64,000 bases of DNA from assembly GCF_002192415.1 (NCBI RefSeq), contig NZ_CP021780.1, forward strand, positions 3,162,001-3,226,000. Reading direction: 5' to 3'. The notes below the pieces were generated by a model. The model searched no databases. It had not been told where the DNA came from and saw nothing but the letters and a program-made list of their open reading frames with translations. This document shows, piece by piece, positions 8,255-17,358 of the stretch. Position 1 is the stretch's first letter. The number at the start of each line of letters is the position of its first letter. This DNA is from Paenibacillus donghaensis (lineage in GTDB: Bacteria; Bacillota; Bacilli; Paenibacillales; Paenibacillaceae). The position numbers were made by a program, and so were the translations under genes.

Positions 8255-8572
8255 TCAGTTATAGAGATTCAGCTTCCGCCGCAGTGCCCCATAGATTCTG
8301 ACGGCAACATATACCAGACCGAAGCACAGCAGATAAGCTGCAATCAGCGAGAGCAGACCCAGCTCGAAATTGTCCGCCTGCGCGGCGACATTTACGATAT
8401 TCATGGGACCGTCAGCCCTCATCCCCAGCCTTAGACTGATCACTGGAAACAGTACGCCAAATTGATAGATTACAGCATAACTGGTCTGTTCGACGACTTG
8501 CGGCTGAAGCAGGAAACCTGCGAACAGCAGAAGGGCTGCCACATGATAAGCTTTCTTTCTGAGCACAGACAT
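8255..8572 (-). CDS. Small hypothetical membrane protein
   Basis: A 105-residue protein I do not recognise. It has about three hydrophobic stretches: near residues 10-25 (VAALLLFAGFLL), 33-48, and 70-93 (LGLLSLIAAYLLCFGLVYVAV). It ends with a basic tail (RRKLNLYN). GGGGTGATGGA lies just before the ATG, a good ribosome binding site. It sits 23 bp after the anti-sigma-like gene and before the VanW gene, so it is likely co-transcribed. Confidence 0.6.
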   Translation of the reverse strand: MSVLRKKAYHVAALLLFAGFLLQPQVVEQTSYAVIYQFGVLFPVISLRLGMRADGPMNIVNVAAQADNFELGLLSLIAAYLLCFGLVYVAVRIYGALRRKLNLYN

Positions 8573-8595
8573 TCCATCACCCCTATAGGATAAGT

Positions 8596-9708
8596 TTACC
8601 AGATTAACCGGTCCGTTGCCCTGACTTCTCCATTAATTGTATAAGAAATCGCCTCACTGGTTTTGGAGAATTGGTCCAGCGCCTCGGTTTTCCCCGTATC
8701 CAGATGATACACGGCAGCCTCATTATCATATTCTCCATCCCCGTTCGGCTGCGAGTAAATATAGACCAGCTCGCGGCGCTCTGAGTTCCAGCCGTAACTG
8801 AATAATCGGCCGCCTGATGAATGAAACGAGATCAGCTCCTTCGGCACGGAGTCTGCCCCTGCTGTGGCTGAGCGGGTATCCAGCACCCACAGCTTCTCTT
8901 CGCTGGGCTGCGCTGCTCCGGGGATTCTGGCAGACGTAGCATAGATTACATAGGGTCCCAGGCCATTCATCCCGCCCAGGTCCATATAGGCCTCACGGTC
9001 TGCCGAGGGAATATAAGAAGTGAGCGGCAGTGTGTAGAGTAGCTTGGATGCGTCTTCCGATAATTCCGTGAAGGTAATCGACATCTCCGGAAGTCTCTGC
9101 TTGCTCAGAAACAGCTGATATGGCGTAGTCGCACGGTCATCCAGATTGTTCTCGATTCGTTCGGGAGCGGGCGACCACACGATGCCTTCGGTAGTCTCAG
9201 CGGCATGAACGAAGGCACGGTCACTCTCTTGCAGCAGCGGAATATGATAGTCAACCACTCCAAATTTGAATACGGCCGGTTCAATAAGCGGCTTCTGAGC
9301 AGATGATGGTCCGGGAGAAGCAGCTATAACGCCCGGAAGAGACACTGCGGCGGTTTCTTGCGGGCTCCCAAGCCAGCCCATATTCCAGCTGACCGCTCCC
9401 GCGATCAACAAGACAGCGGCTCCGCCGAAGGCCACAGCCGGATAACGCAGCAGCCCTGCTTTTTTTCGCTTGCCCGTGTCCGCTGCGGCCATTTCCACCT
9501 TGGTCATCAGCTCCAGTGTGAATCCTTCTCCTTCGGGAAAAGGCCCGTCCTCCGCTCTCTCATACCACTCCGGGCGGGACTCCGTTGTTCCTCTGGCTGA
9601 GCTCTTTCCTTCGGAAACAAACCCATTCTCAGCACGGTCATACTGCTCCGCAAGGGACTCTGTTGTTTCTCCGGCTGAGCCGTTGTCATTGTTACGGTTC
9701 TTTTTCAT
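8596..9708 (-). CDS. Probable anti-sigma factor, single-pass membrane protein
   Basis: 370 residues: a soluble N-terminus with a near-duplicate segment (TTESLAEQYDRAENG, then TTESRPEWYERAEDG), one transmembrane segment near 88-110, and a large external C-terminal domain of unknown fold. It overlaps the ECF sigma gene by 4 bp (ATGA), the usual linkage of sigma and anti-sigma genes. I found no zinc-binding HxxxCxxC motif, so it is not a ZAS-type anti-sigma. The role comes from context and layout, not a recognised domain. Confidence 0.6.
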   Translation of the reverse strand: MKKNRNNDNGSAGETTESLAEQYDRAENGFVSEGKSSARGTTESRPEWYERAEDGPFPEGEGFTLELMTKVEMAAADTGKRKKAGLLRYPAVAFGGAAVLLIAGAVSWNMGWLGSPQETAAVSLPGVIAASPGPSSAQKPLIEPAVFKFGVVDYHIPLLQESDRAFVHAAETTEGIVWSPAPERIENNLDDRATTPYQLFLSKQRLPEMSITFTELSEDASKLLYTLPLTSYIPSADREAYMDLGGMNGLGPYVIYATSARIPGAAQPSEEKLWVLDTRSATAGADSVPKELISFHSSGGRLFSYGWNSERRELVYIYSQPNGDGEYDNEAAVYHLDTGKTEALDQFSKTSEAISYTINGEVRATDRLIW

Positions 9709-10241
9709 TGCTGCTCCTCCTTCTGAAGCTGTGCTCTAACCTTGTCCCTTGCCCGTGACAGGCGTGATTTCACCGTGCCGGGGGCCACATGCAGCAGAGC
9801 TGCTATGTCTTGAACGGGCAGCCCGTATTTGATATCCAGCACCAGCGTTTCCCGGTACGGTGCCGGAAGCTTCATAATAATTGCCCAGATGCTATCGCTG
9901 TAATGCCGTTCCATGGCCTCGGCTTCCGCCGATGGATATATAAGAGCCGTGTCTCGAACCTGCGGCTGCAAACTTGCGCGGCGCATAAGCTTGCGCCTCC
10001 AGCTATAGGTCATGTTCCGCGTAATCGTCAGCAGCCACGTCTTCACCGAAGCTTCACCGCGAAAATCCCCGCTTTTCTGATAGGCCTTCAGAAACACCTC
10101 CTGGCTGATATCATCCGCCTCCTCCCGGCTTCCACACAGCACATAGGCATAATTCCAGACATCACTGCCGTAAGTCTCCATTAATATCCGCAGCGCTCCT
10201 GCCGGATTCTGCATCATGCGGAGCGGTTGATCTGTGTCCAC
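9705..10241 (-). CDS. ECF-type RNA polymerase sigma factor (sigma-70 family)
   Basis: 178 residues from the GTG at 10241, which has AGAGGTG 9 bases upstream. Region 2 includes NYAYVLCGSREEADDISQEVFLK and FRGEASVKTWLLTITRN; region 4 includes LPAPYRETLVLDIKYGLPVQD and HVAPGTVKSRLSRARDKVR. A longer upstream frame exists, but an ECF promoter at 10264-10294 would start transcription near 10257, excluding it. It forms an operon with the membrane anti-sigma candidate, a small membrane protein and VanW. Confidence 0.9.
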   Translation of the reverse strand: MDTDQPLRMMQNPAGALRILMETYGSDVWNYAYVLCGSREEADDISQEVFLKAYQKSGDFRGEASVKTWLLTITRNMTYSWRRKLMRRASLQPQVRDTALIYPSAEAEAMERHYSDSIWAIIMKLPAPYRETLVLDIKYGLPVQDIAALLHVAPGTVKSRLSRARDKVRAQLQKEEQQ

Positions 10242-10263
10242 GCTTATCTTCACCTCTTTGCTA

Positions 10264-10294
10264 ATTAGACCCTGTGAGGGTGCAAAAGGTTCCC
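10264..10294 (-). promoter_or_regulatory. Candidate autoregulatory ECF sigma promoter
   Basis: On the minus strand, GGGAACC (10288-10294) is followed after 17 bp by GTCTAAT (10264-10270). This GGAACC/TCTAA pair resembles ECF promoters before sigma operons in Firmicutes. The implied transcription start lies about 15 bases before the GTG start, with the ribosome binding site between. Experimental support is lacking. Confidence 0.55.
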
Positions 10295-10319
10295 GCATGT
10301 TGAAAAAAACACATCGATC

Positions 10320-10385
10320 TCTCAAACATCGATCCCACCCAAACCCTCCCTTCCAAGGGAGGGCCCCAAAGGGTTGCACCCTCTG
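10320..10385. other. GC-rich palindrome upstream of the ECF operon
   Basis: CCTCCCTTCCAAGGGAGGG forms a perfect hairpin, followed by CCCCAAAGGGTTGCACCC. On the minus strand this places GGGTGCAACCC upstream of the sigma promoter. I cannot assign a function; a regulatory hairpin or a small repeat are both possible. Confidence 0.4.
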
Positions 10386-10530
10386 GACACCTGCAAGTTT
10401 GGCGAATAAGCTTGGCGGTACGGTGATTAGGCGGCTGGGAGGGGAGAGCGCTTATCCCTGCGGGACCGCTTGGACGCCGCTGATGTTGGCCGGCTATCCC
10501 TGACGGGATGCTCGGCCGGGGGTTAAGGTC

Positions 10531-10868
10531 AAAGGCGGGCTGTTCCTGCGGAATGCGCAAGACCTTAACGGCAAAGGCGGGCTGTTCCTGCGGAATGCGC
10601 AAGATCGTAACGGCAAAGGCTGGCTGTTCCTGCGGAATGCGCAAGATCGTAACAGCAAAGGCGGGCTGTTCCTGCGGAATGTGCAAGATCTTAACAGCAA
10701 AGGCGGGCTGTTCCTGCGGAATGCGCAAGATCTTAACGGCAAAGGCTGGCTGTTCCTGCGGAATGCGCAAGATCTTAACAGCAAAGACGGGCTGTTCCTG
10801 CGGAATGCGCAAGATCTTAACGGCAAAGGCTGGCTGTCCCTGCGGAATGCGCAAGATCTTAACAGCAA
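10531..10868. repeat. Tandem array, 8 x 42 bp
   Basis: Eight direct copies start at 10531 and recur every 42 bp. Each has AAAGGCGGGC, TTCCTGCGGAA, TGCGCAAGAT and CTTAACGGC or close variants. Variable bases are few (G/T after AAAGGC, GAC/GATC, AACGGC/AACAGC). The period is a multiple of three, so several frames on both strands stay open and encode 14-residue repeats such as AVKILRIPQEQPAF. No ribosome binding site fits, so I treat these as non-coding. Confidence 0.9.
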
Positions 10869-10871
10869 AAA

Positions 10872-11191
10872 GGTAGCTACTTAGGTCCCACTGGGGATTT
10901 CGAGTGCAGCACACCCACTTTCAGAGAAATTAGATGCGTATCTGCAACTATTTTCAACTGAAACTCCTGTAATCAGGCAAATAAGTGCGAATCTGCAACT
11001 ATTTTCGAGTAAATTGCTTCTATAGCGCTCAGAATCCGAAATTAGATGCATTATCGCACTTATTTGCTCCAAAACGGAAAAAATCGGTGAATTAGATGCG
11101 TTTTCGCACTTAAATCGGCGGCTGGGCTGATGTGGCGATCCAGCAGCTAAGTCTTAGCTGCTTATATCCTACGGAGGCCTGAGCAGTAACC
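10872..11191. repeat. Dispersed intergenic element, type B, with four internal palindromes
   Basis: About 320 bp bounded by GGTAGCTACTTAGGTCCC and the inverse of GGTTACTGCTCAGGCC. Inside, imperfect palindromes of the form AATTAGATGC-N6-GCACTTA begin near 10928, 10979, 11040 and 11090 (steps of about 51, 61 and 50). It aligns along its length, inverted, with the element at 58094-58403; for example CGCTCAGAATC, AAAATCGGTGAATTAGATGC and CTGATGTGGCGATC occur in both. A partial copy follows to about 11300. Confidence 0.8.
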
Positions 11192-11370
11192 ACTTCTGCA
11201 ACTAAATCGGTGGACTCGACAGATGAACACGATCACGGAGCGGAGTATGAGGTGTAGAGTATTAGGTGTTCTGATCACACGGAGTTCCAAGTAGTAACAC
11301 AAAAAGAAAAAAACTATATTTCCTCTACACAAAAAAACAGATCCCTGCCTAAGCAGAAACCCGTCCTCTC
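11192..11370. other. Intergenic, partial type-B repeat
   Basis: The sequence after the element keeps a half module (CTGCAACTAAATCGGTGGA) and a second terminus-like word (CCAAGTAGTAACAC near 11288). It ends in an A-rich stretch and a short GGGT hairpin before the queE stop codon. No gene is seen. Confidence 0.5.
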
Positions 11371-12093
11371 TTATTTCCCTCGCTTGTTATGCCAGATCAG
11401 GGCATGCAGCTGAGGCAGCACACGCACCTGGTTCATTTCCGGGTCGGCGATAACCTGCTGGAACAGCCATTCCAACCTGCCCAACAGCCGGGTGGAGATA
11501 TCGCCCTCTTCGGTAACATCCGTATTGCCCGGCTGCAGGAACAGCTCTACACCGGGATACCTCTGATGCACCGCTTTGGCATACGCGTAGTCCTGCTCAT
11601 CGAACACAACTACCTTCAGATTATGGGCGGCAGACTCCGATGACTTCAGCTTGTGCAGAATGCTGTCCAGCATCTCCCAGTTGGTAGCCATGCCCGAGCT
11701 AGGCGGCTTGGGGCTGATCGTCAGCGCATCCACCTGCAGGAACCAATCCTGCCATCGGCTGCCCTGCGTCTCGATCGCCACACCGATTTCCCGCTGATGC
11801 AGCAGCTCAATCAGTTGACCGACCCCTTCGCCAATCAGAGCCGGATTGCCGCCCGAGATCGTCACTGAGCTGAAGTTATCGCCGCCCAGCTCCAGCAGCT
11901 CAGCCACAACCTGCTCCGGTTCCAGCAGGCGCATCTTATCCTTGGCTGATCCGTCCCAGGTAAAGGCAGAGTCGCACCAGCTGCAGCGGTAGTCGCAGCC
12001 ATAGGTGCGGACGAACATCGTTTTGACTCCGATCACAGCACCTTCGCCCTGGATGGTCGGGCCAAATATTTCAATTACCGGAAGTTTACTCAC
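11371..12093 (-). CDS. queE: 7-carboxy-7-deazaguanine synthase QueE
   Basis: A radical SAM enzyme converting 6-carboxytetrahydropterin to 7-carboxy-7-deazaguanine in queuosine synthesis. The iron-sulfur site is CDYRCSWC (CxxxCxxC) near residue 33, in VRTYGCDYRCSWCDSAF. IFGPTIQGEGAVIG is the substrate-binding start and VTISGGNPAL the GGE/GGN-like SAM motif. 240 residues is normal. It overlaps queD by 8 bp and is the last gene of queFCDE. Confidence 0.95.
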   Translation of the reverse strand: MSKLPVIEIFGPTIQGEGAVIGVKTMFVRTYGCDYRCSWCDSAFTWDGSAKDKMRLLEPEQVVAELLELGGDNFSSVTISGGNPALIGEGVGQLIELLHQREIGVAIETQGSRWQDWFLQVDALTISPKPPSSGMATNWEMLDSILHKLKSSESAAHNLKVVVFDEQDYAYAKAVHQRYPGVELFLQPGNTDVTEEGDISTRLLGRLEWLFQQVIADPEMNQVRVLPQLHALIWHNKRGK

Positions 12094-12568
12094 AGTCGCA
12101 GCCTCCGAACATCCGGTAGGACGGACCTTCCAGCGGGATATCCGCGGCCAGCACCTCTGCCCATGAGGTCGGTGTTTCCCACAACTTAACCGAATAGAGC
12201 GGCAGGCCGGCCTGTTTCAGGGTATGGGCGATATAGCAGGACATGTTCTCTGCCGTAGTTCTGAACGACAGCTGTGCCACCTTGGAGCCGGTAAGCGTCA
12301 GCGTCTCCAGGACAGGCTCATTGCCCATCGCCAGAAACGCATGGTCCAGACGGTCAATGACAATCGCCTTCACCTTGCTTTTGATCTCACTGAAATCAAT
12401 TACGAAACCTTCTCCCGAGGTGCCCTCTTCGCTGGAAGGAATGCCCTTCAGCACCACCTCAAGCTTATAGGTATGACCATGCAGATTGCTGCATTTCCCC
12501 TGGTGGCCAATCAGCTGATGGGCGGAATCGAAGGTGAAGATTTTGCATACCGTGACCTCATTATGCAT
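12086..12568 (-). CDS. queD: 6-carboxy-5,6,7,8-tetrahydropterin synthase QueD
   Basis: Converts dihydroneopterin triphosphate to 6-carboxytetrahydropterin. It carries the zinc ligands His in FDSAHQL and the two His of NLHGHTY, and catalytic Cys in [18 protein letters not shown] and LDHAFL are typical. The start is the ATG at 12568 with GAGAGGA 10 bases upstream, giving 160 residues; an upstream frame extension lies inside queC and is unlikely. It overlaps queC by 8 bp. Confidence 0.94.
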   Translation of the reverse strand: MHNEVTVCKIFTFDSAHQLIGHQGKCSNLHGHTYKLEVVLKGIPSSEEGTSGEGFVIDFSEIKSKVKAIVIDRLDHAFLAMGNEPVLETLTLTGSKVAQLSFRTTAENMSCYIAHTLKQAGLPLYSVKLWETPTSWAEVLAADIPLEGPSYRMFGGCDCE

Positions 12569-13226
12569 GGGAAGCCGATCCTCTCTCTGCCTCATATTGC
12601 TCAAGTCCCCGCTGGCGCAGCAGACAGGCTGGACAGGTGCCGCAGCCACTGCCCGTAATTCCGTTGTAGCAGGTCAGTGTGTGCTCGCGGATATAATCGA
12701 AAACCCCCAGCTCATCGGCCATCTTCCACGTTTCCTTCTTATCCAGCCACATCAATGGGGTATGGATCACGAACTCAACATCCATCGACAGGTTAAGCGT
12801 AACATTCAGCGACTTCACGAACACATCGCGGCAATCGGGATATCCGCTGAAATCGGTCTGACAGACCCCGGTGACCAGATGGGCAAACCTAAGCTGCTTG
12901 GCGAGAATAGCGGCAAAAGACAGAAACAGCAGATTCCGTCCATCCACAAACGTGTTTGGCGGCTGTTGCCCTTCACCCGGTGTGATCTCGATATCGTCAC
13001 GTGTCAGCGCATTGGGGGCCAGCTGATTCAGCAGCCCCAGATCAAGAATATGCTGCTTAACGTTAAATTTATGTGCAATGGCCGTGGCAACTTCGATTTC
13101 AGCGCTATGCCGCTGATTGTAATTGAAGGTAACTACCTGAACTTCTTCGAACTGTTTAAGTGCCCAGACGAGACAAGTTGTGCTGTCCTGCCCGCCGCTG
13201 AAGACAACGAGTGCTTTTTTATTCAT
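12561..13226 (-). CDS. queC: 7-cyano-7-deazaguanine synthase QueC
   Basis: An ATP-dependent enzyme making preQ0 from 7-carboxy-7-deazaguanine and ammonia. The PP-loop motif [17 protein letters not shown] lies at residues 6-22. The C-terminal zinc cysteines are in [18 protein letters not shown]. 221 residues matches the family. It lies between queF and queD, 30 bp after queF, in one operon under the preQ1 riboswitch. Confidence 0.96.
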   Translation of the reverse strand: MNKKALVVFSGGQDSTTCLVWALKQFEEVQVVTFNYNQRHSAEIEVATAIAHKFNVKQHILDLGLLNQLAPNALTRDDIEITPGEGQQPPNTFVDGRNLLFLSFAAILAKQLRFAHLVTGVCQTDFSGYPDCRDVFVKSLNVTLNLSMDVEFVIHTPLMWLDKKETWKMADELGVFDYIREHTLTCYNGITGSGCGTCPACLLRQRGLEQYEAERGSASHA

Positions 13227-13256
13227 ATTCAGTCTCTCCTTCTGCCAATCCAGGGA

Positions 13257-13760
13257 TCAGCGGTTGTCTATTTTCTCCGGATACAGATCGTGATTCAGCA
13301 GCCGGTGCTCGGCCATTGCTTCATATTTCGTGCCCGGACGCCCCCAGTTGCAGTAAGGATCGATAGAAATGCCGCCGCGCGGAGTGAACTTGCCCCACAC
13401 CTCAATATAACGCGGGTCCATAAGTGCAATCAGATCATTCATAATAATGTTGACACAATCCTCATGGAAATCTCCATGATTGCGGAAGCTGAACAGATAT
13501 AATTTCAAGGATTTGGACTCCACCATTCGCTGCTCGGGAATATACGAAATATAGAGCGTGGCGAAATCCGGCTGCCCGGTAACGGGACAGAGGCTGGTGA
13601 ACTCGGGACAATTGAATTTGACAAAATAATCGCGTCCCGGATGTTTGTTATCGAAGACTTCGAGAATGCCGGGATCGTAGCTGAACTTATACTGCGTCCC
13701 CTGATTGCCCAGCAGTGTAACCTGCGGCATTTCCTCCGCTGTTCTTCCTTCGGTTGACAT
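13257..13760 (-). CDS. queF: NADPH-dependent 7-cyano-7-deazaguanine reductase QueF (type I)
   Basis: Reduces preQ0 to preQ1. The nucleophilic Cys is in [14 protein letters not shown], and the family motif [21 protein letters not shown] is present (residue span about 85-105). A 167-residue single-domain form is the type I (YkvM) enzyme. Start ATG with AGAGAGGGG 9 bases before. First gene of queFCDE, preceded by a preQ1-I riboswitch about 140 bp upstream. Confidence 0.95.
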   Translation of the reverse strand: MSTEGRTAEEMPQVTLLGNQGTQYKFSYDPGILEVFDNKHPGRDYFVKFNCPEFTSLCPVTGQPDFATLYISYIPEQRMVESKSLKLYLFSFRNHGDFHEDCVNIIMNDLIALMDPRYIEVWGKFTPRGGISIDPYCNWGRPGTKYEAMAEHRLLNHDLYPEKIDNR

Positions 13761-13779
13761 GACAAAAAACCCCTCTCTT

Positions 13780-13800
13780 TTCCCCGGCTCTAGGCGCCGG
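13780..13800 (-). promoter_or_regulatory. Hairpin next to the queF ribosome binding site
   Basis: CCGGCGCCTAGAGCCGG can form a 5 bp GC stem a few bases before the GAGAGGGG site. It may be part of the riboswitch expression platform or a stability element. Its role is inferred only from position. Confidence 0.4.
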
Positions 13801-13900
13801 AACTGGAAAGAAGAACGAGATTTCGTAAACGTGGCTCAACTAAGAACAACCCCTGCATAGGCCCATTAGCGGGACAGCAGACATTGCGAGGTGAAGCTAT

Positions 13901-13938
13901 CTTAGTTTTTTATAGAGGGAGTTTGCGAACCTCTCCTG
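13901..13938 (-). promoter_or_regulatory. PreQ1-I riboswitch aptamer upstream of queFCDE
   Basis: On the minus strand the sequence reads GAGAGGTTCGCAAACTCCCT followed by CTATAAAAAACTAAG. It matches the class I preQ1 aptamer: stem AGAGG/CCTCT, loop with the conserved C, and the A-rich tail AAAAAACUAA that forms the pseudoknot. It is known to sense preQ1 and lower expression of queuosine genes. The expression platform between 13760 and 13900 was not resolved. Confidence 0.9.
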
Positions 13939-14017
13939 CGCATGGGCGCAGACTTCTTCTCTGAAACTTATAAGTGCGTATTGAACTATACCATGGGATC
14001 AGGCTGCCTGACAAGTC

Positions 14018-14755
14018 TTACAGATGATCCAGGATCAGCGAGCAGAGCATGCCAAGCGCGGCCATCAGCCCGATTAAGGGCCCGCCTTCCTCATAAGCCT
14101 CCGGCATCATGCTGGAGGAAACCATCGAGATAATTCCCCCGCCGGCAAAAGAAGCGATCAGCGCCGTTGTAAATCCCGAAGCGTGATCCAGGAAAACATA
14201 CCCTCCCGCCGAAGCCAGCGTCGAGATGACCAGCACGCCCAGCCATAGCAGCATAATGCGTCCCTTAGGGTAGCCATCCTGCTTCAGCCCGGCTGTGCTG
14301 GACAATCCCTCGGGGATGTTGCTGATGAAGATCGCAATCACAAGCAGTAGGCTGACACCTTGCCCGGAGATCAGGCTGGCCCCGATCATAATCGACTCCG
14401 GGATCGCATCCAGCACGGTTCCGGCAAAAATAGCAAGCCCGCTCCCTCCTGACGTACCTGTGGTGCCGGAGCGCGAGGAGCGTTTGCGACCAGCTCCACC
14501 CTTGCGGGAGATGTACCAGTCAAAGAGGGTAAAGACTCCCGCCCCAGCCATAAAACCGATAATCGTAGGAGTCAGCCCGCCATTATTGGCCGAGTCATCC
14601 AGCAGCTCATAGGCTGCCGCCCCAATCAATACTCCTGTACCAAAAGCCATGATAAACCCGATTAGCTTCTTCGGTATCGCCAGAAATAAGGCCAGCGCTG
14701 CCCCAATCAGAACGGCTGAACCCGAAATGGCTCCCCACAGGACTGCATTCCACAT
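14018..14755 (-). CDS. ZIP-family metal transporter
   Basis: 245 residues from the ATG at 14755, preceded by GAGGTGAGGAGC; an earlier in-frame start lacks such a site. About eight transmembrane segments. The ZIP signatures are DAIPESIMIG and ISNIPEGLSS in the fourth and fifth helices, with a basic Gly/Ser-rich loop (KGGAGRKRSSRSG) before them. The usual His of HNxPEG is replaced by Ser, so metal specificity is uncertain; zinc, iron or manganese are family substrates. Confidence 0.85.
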   Translation of the reverse strand: MWNAVLWGAISGSAVLIGAALALFLAIPKKLIGFIMAFGTGVLIGAAAYELLDDSANNGGLTPTIIGFMAGAGVFTLFDWYISRKGGAGRKRSSRSGTTGTSGGSGLAIFAGTVLDAIPESIMIGASLISGQGVSLLLVIAIFISNIPEGLSSTAGLKQDGYPKGRIMLLWLGVLVISTLASAGGYVFLDHASGFTTALIASFAGGGIISMVSSSMMPEAYEEGGPLIGLMAALGMLCSLILDHL

Positions 14756-14895
14756 GCTCCTCACCTCTATAGCTAAGCTTAAACTTAAATCAGGCGTTAC
14801 AAACAACAATAAGAATTTGCCTTGGGCAGGGATTCATTTGCCAAGAAAAGGGTAACTTAACAAGTATAATAATCTACTTAAGGATGGGGTTTCAG

Positions 14896-15240
14896 ATGGA
14901 ACAAGCAGAACAGCATATCAGGGATTGGCTGCAGTCACACCTGAACGCAACAATCATTATTGAGAAACAGGAGCTGGAGGATCTGGACAAGGTCTATTTC
15001 CATCTCAAAGGAATAGACTACCGGGAAGCTGCCGACGTACTCGATGAGTACCTGGATAACGCTTTAATCCTCCAAGGCTCAGGCAGCACCTTGAACGCCG
15101 ACGGAGAACAAGTTCCTCTGCCGCAGACCAATTATGAGCTTGCCGTCAGCGGTCTGCTGATCGAGAGCCTTCAGCTCAACACCGTGAAGCTGACAACCGA
15201 AAGAGCGAAATATGTGCTTTCTGTCGAACAGTCCGGGTAA
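14896..15240 (+). CDS. Hypothetical protein
   Basis: About 114 residues from the ATG at 14896 (AAGGATGGGG upstream); an in-frame ATG 12 bases earlier overlaps that site. It reads MEQAEQHIRDWLQSHLN and contains alternating hydrophobic strands (ATIIIEKQELEDLDKVYFHL). It is acidic, with no signal peptide or membrane segment. I do not recognise the family. It is a single-gene unit followed by repeats. Confidence 0.6.
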   Translation: MEQAEQHIRDWLQSHLNATIIIEKQELEDLDKVYFHLKGIDYREAADVLDEYLDNALILQGSGSTLNADGEQVPLPQTNYELAVSGLLIESLQLNTVKLTTERAKYVLSVEQSG

Positions 15241-15747
15241 GCTCCGATGCACACCTGGATCGTCTGCTAGACAGGGAAAGGCCCCAGCGGAACAGGCTGC
15301 GGCCTTTCTCTGTACCTTGGTTATCCGTTACTACTTAGGGTCCCCTTTTATCCATGTGTTACACGTCCGAGCCTGTCATACCACACTGCGCGACAAGGAG
15401 GCTAAAGAATAACAAATGAAGGCCGTCGCCAGTAACCTGCACTTAACTTTCAGACTACTAACGGACTCAGGAGCCTCTATTTGCTCTAAAAAGGCTGTTT
15501 TGCAGGTCCGACGGACTCAAGAGCCCTCCCTCTGGCCAAAACCCAATATTTATGGCCTGTTTTTCCAATATAGAGGCTATGCGGTCCGCTAGACTCCAAA
15601 CCATCGCAGGAATGCGGATATAGTTATAATGAACGAAACCGACATCCCAAGTTTGTTTATTCGTAGGTTACATTTGGAAAAACTGAAAGCAAATAGATCT
15701 CAGTATCCAATGCAGAGCTATTAAACAAAAAAAGGAGTCGGTTTACT

Positions 15748-16889
15748 ATGAGTATAACCACAAAGTATGTAGGTCTAGACGTATCCAAGTCCAAAATCGC
15801 AGTCGCCCTTGCTGACGAAGGCGAACGAGGGGAAGCTCGGTATTGGGGAATGCTGGAACATACAAAAAATGCGGTCAGCAAGCTCATGAAACACTTGCAA
15901 CAGAACGGAGAAGTTCAATTGAATGTCTGCTATGAGGCAGGTCCTACCGGGTATGTCTTGTATCGCTGGTTACTAGAGATGGGTATTGCCTGCACGGTGG
16001 TCGCCCCTTCTCTCATTCCCAAGCGTCCCGGAGATCGCATCAAGACCGACAAACGGGATGCCAAACGACTCGCGCAGCTCTTTCGCGCAGGTGAACTGAC
16101 CGCGGTGTACACGCCAACCCCTGAAGATGAAGCGCTGCGAGATCTTGTTCGAGCCCGGGAAGATGCCAAAGAAGATCTGACGCGTCATATGCAGCGACTT
16201 GGGAAATTTTTGTTGCGGTATCAAATTAGCAATCCGAAAAAATCAAAAACCGGCACCTTTGCCCATGAAGAATGGTTGGATACGTTGCGGTTCTCAAACG
16301 AATGTCAACGCGTGACCTTCCAGGAGTATCGGCAATCCATCTGGGAAACGAAAGAACGAATCTTGAGATACGAACAAGAAATCGAACAACAGGCAGAAAA
16401 AGGAAGTCATTCCCAGCGTCCGCTTATCCAGGCGTTCAGGCCTTGCGTGGAGTGGCTCTCGTGACGGCGGTGACACTAAGCACAGAGATCATCAGCATTT
16501 CCCGATTTGCAAGCGCAGCAGACTTCATGAGTTACTGCGGACTCGTCACCAGTGAAAATTCCTCGGGCGATACGCGCAGACAAGGCCGGATTACGAAGGC
16601 GGGCAATGCCCATCTGCGAAGGGTATTGGTGGAAGCCGCCTGGCATTATCGGCATACGCCCGGTGTCCGCAGAAAGTTAAGAGAACGACTGACGGGGTTG
16701 CCTGCAGAAGTACAAAGCTTGGCCTGGAGCGCGCAGACCCGGCTGCACAAGAAATATAACGCGCTGTTGTGGAGAGGCAAGACCAAGGGATGTATTGCGG
16801 TGGCTGTGGCCCGGGAATTGGCAGGTTTTGTGTGGGCCATCGCCCAGGAAGTGCAGCGGCAGTCCGTAGAGATCCAAGAAGCAGGATAA
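15748..16889 (+). pseudogene. IS110-family DEDD transposase, one frameshift
   Basis: The first frame (15748 to about 16436) has the RuvC-like Asp in YVGLDVSKSKIAVAL, Glu in CYEAGPTGYVL and Asp pair in IKTDKRDAKRLAQ. The second frame continues QALRGVALVTAVTLSTEI and GRITKAGNAHLRRVLVEAA, the Transposase_20 domain with its conserved serine region. A one-base loss near 16436 (in PLIQA) joins them; otherwise about 380 residues, a normal length. Programmed shifting is not usual in IS110, so I call it inactive. Confidence 0.85.
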
Positions 16890-17358
16890 GGCAACCTCCC
16901 AAGAAGGCTGCTTGCACCATTCAGGAGATATCCAATACAGGAAAGGGGGTGATCGGGGAGCGATCATCTTTTACCTCAGAGGCAAAATCAGCAAGGGAAG
17001 AGAAAACCCGCGAGAGCTCCTTGAGCGCGATCTGAGCAAGAGGGGTCGTATGCTCGTCAATAGTTAGCGGTAAAGCTCTTCAGTCGGATGTAGAATGTGT
17101 GTGAACCCACGGATAACAGATTGCCAACCAGCGAATAGCTTTTGTCTCTGAGCTAAGAAATGATCGCCCCTTCCGTCCCCCTAGGGGAAGTGCAGGGAGA
17201 TTCTCCCCCTGCACCCCGGATACACGCCGTAGGCGTGTCCAGCAAGCAAGCTTGCCGGACGACTGGAAAGTATGGTAAAGATAGAGCCGCCTGTAAAGAA
17301 GAACACTTGACAGGCTCTTGTTGGACTCGTAAAACCAACCAAACAAGAGCCTTTATTT
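16890..17358 (+). ncRNA. Candidate bridge RNA region of the IS110-family element
   Basis: Non-coding DNA after the transposase holds stable hairpins: GTGCAGGG/CCCTGCAC (17190-17214) and ACACGCC/GGCGTGT (17222-17238). A terminator-like stem GGCTCTTGTT/AACAAGAGCC with TTTATTT follows (17313-17358). IS1111-type elements encode a bridge RNA in this position that pairs with target and donor. The exact RNA ends are unknown. Confidence 0.4.

Noticed and set aside
10531..10868. CRISPR array
   Set aside because: The repeats are contiguous without unique spacers and no cas genes are near. The same applies to 1685-1888.
10261..10914. Open frames on both strands through the 42 bp array, encoding 14-residue repeats
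   Set aside because: Several frames are open at once because the unit is 42 bp; none has a ribosome binding site, and the minus-strand one runs through the sigma promoter.
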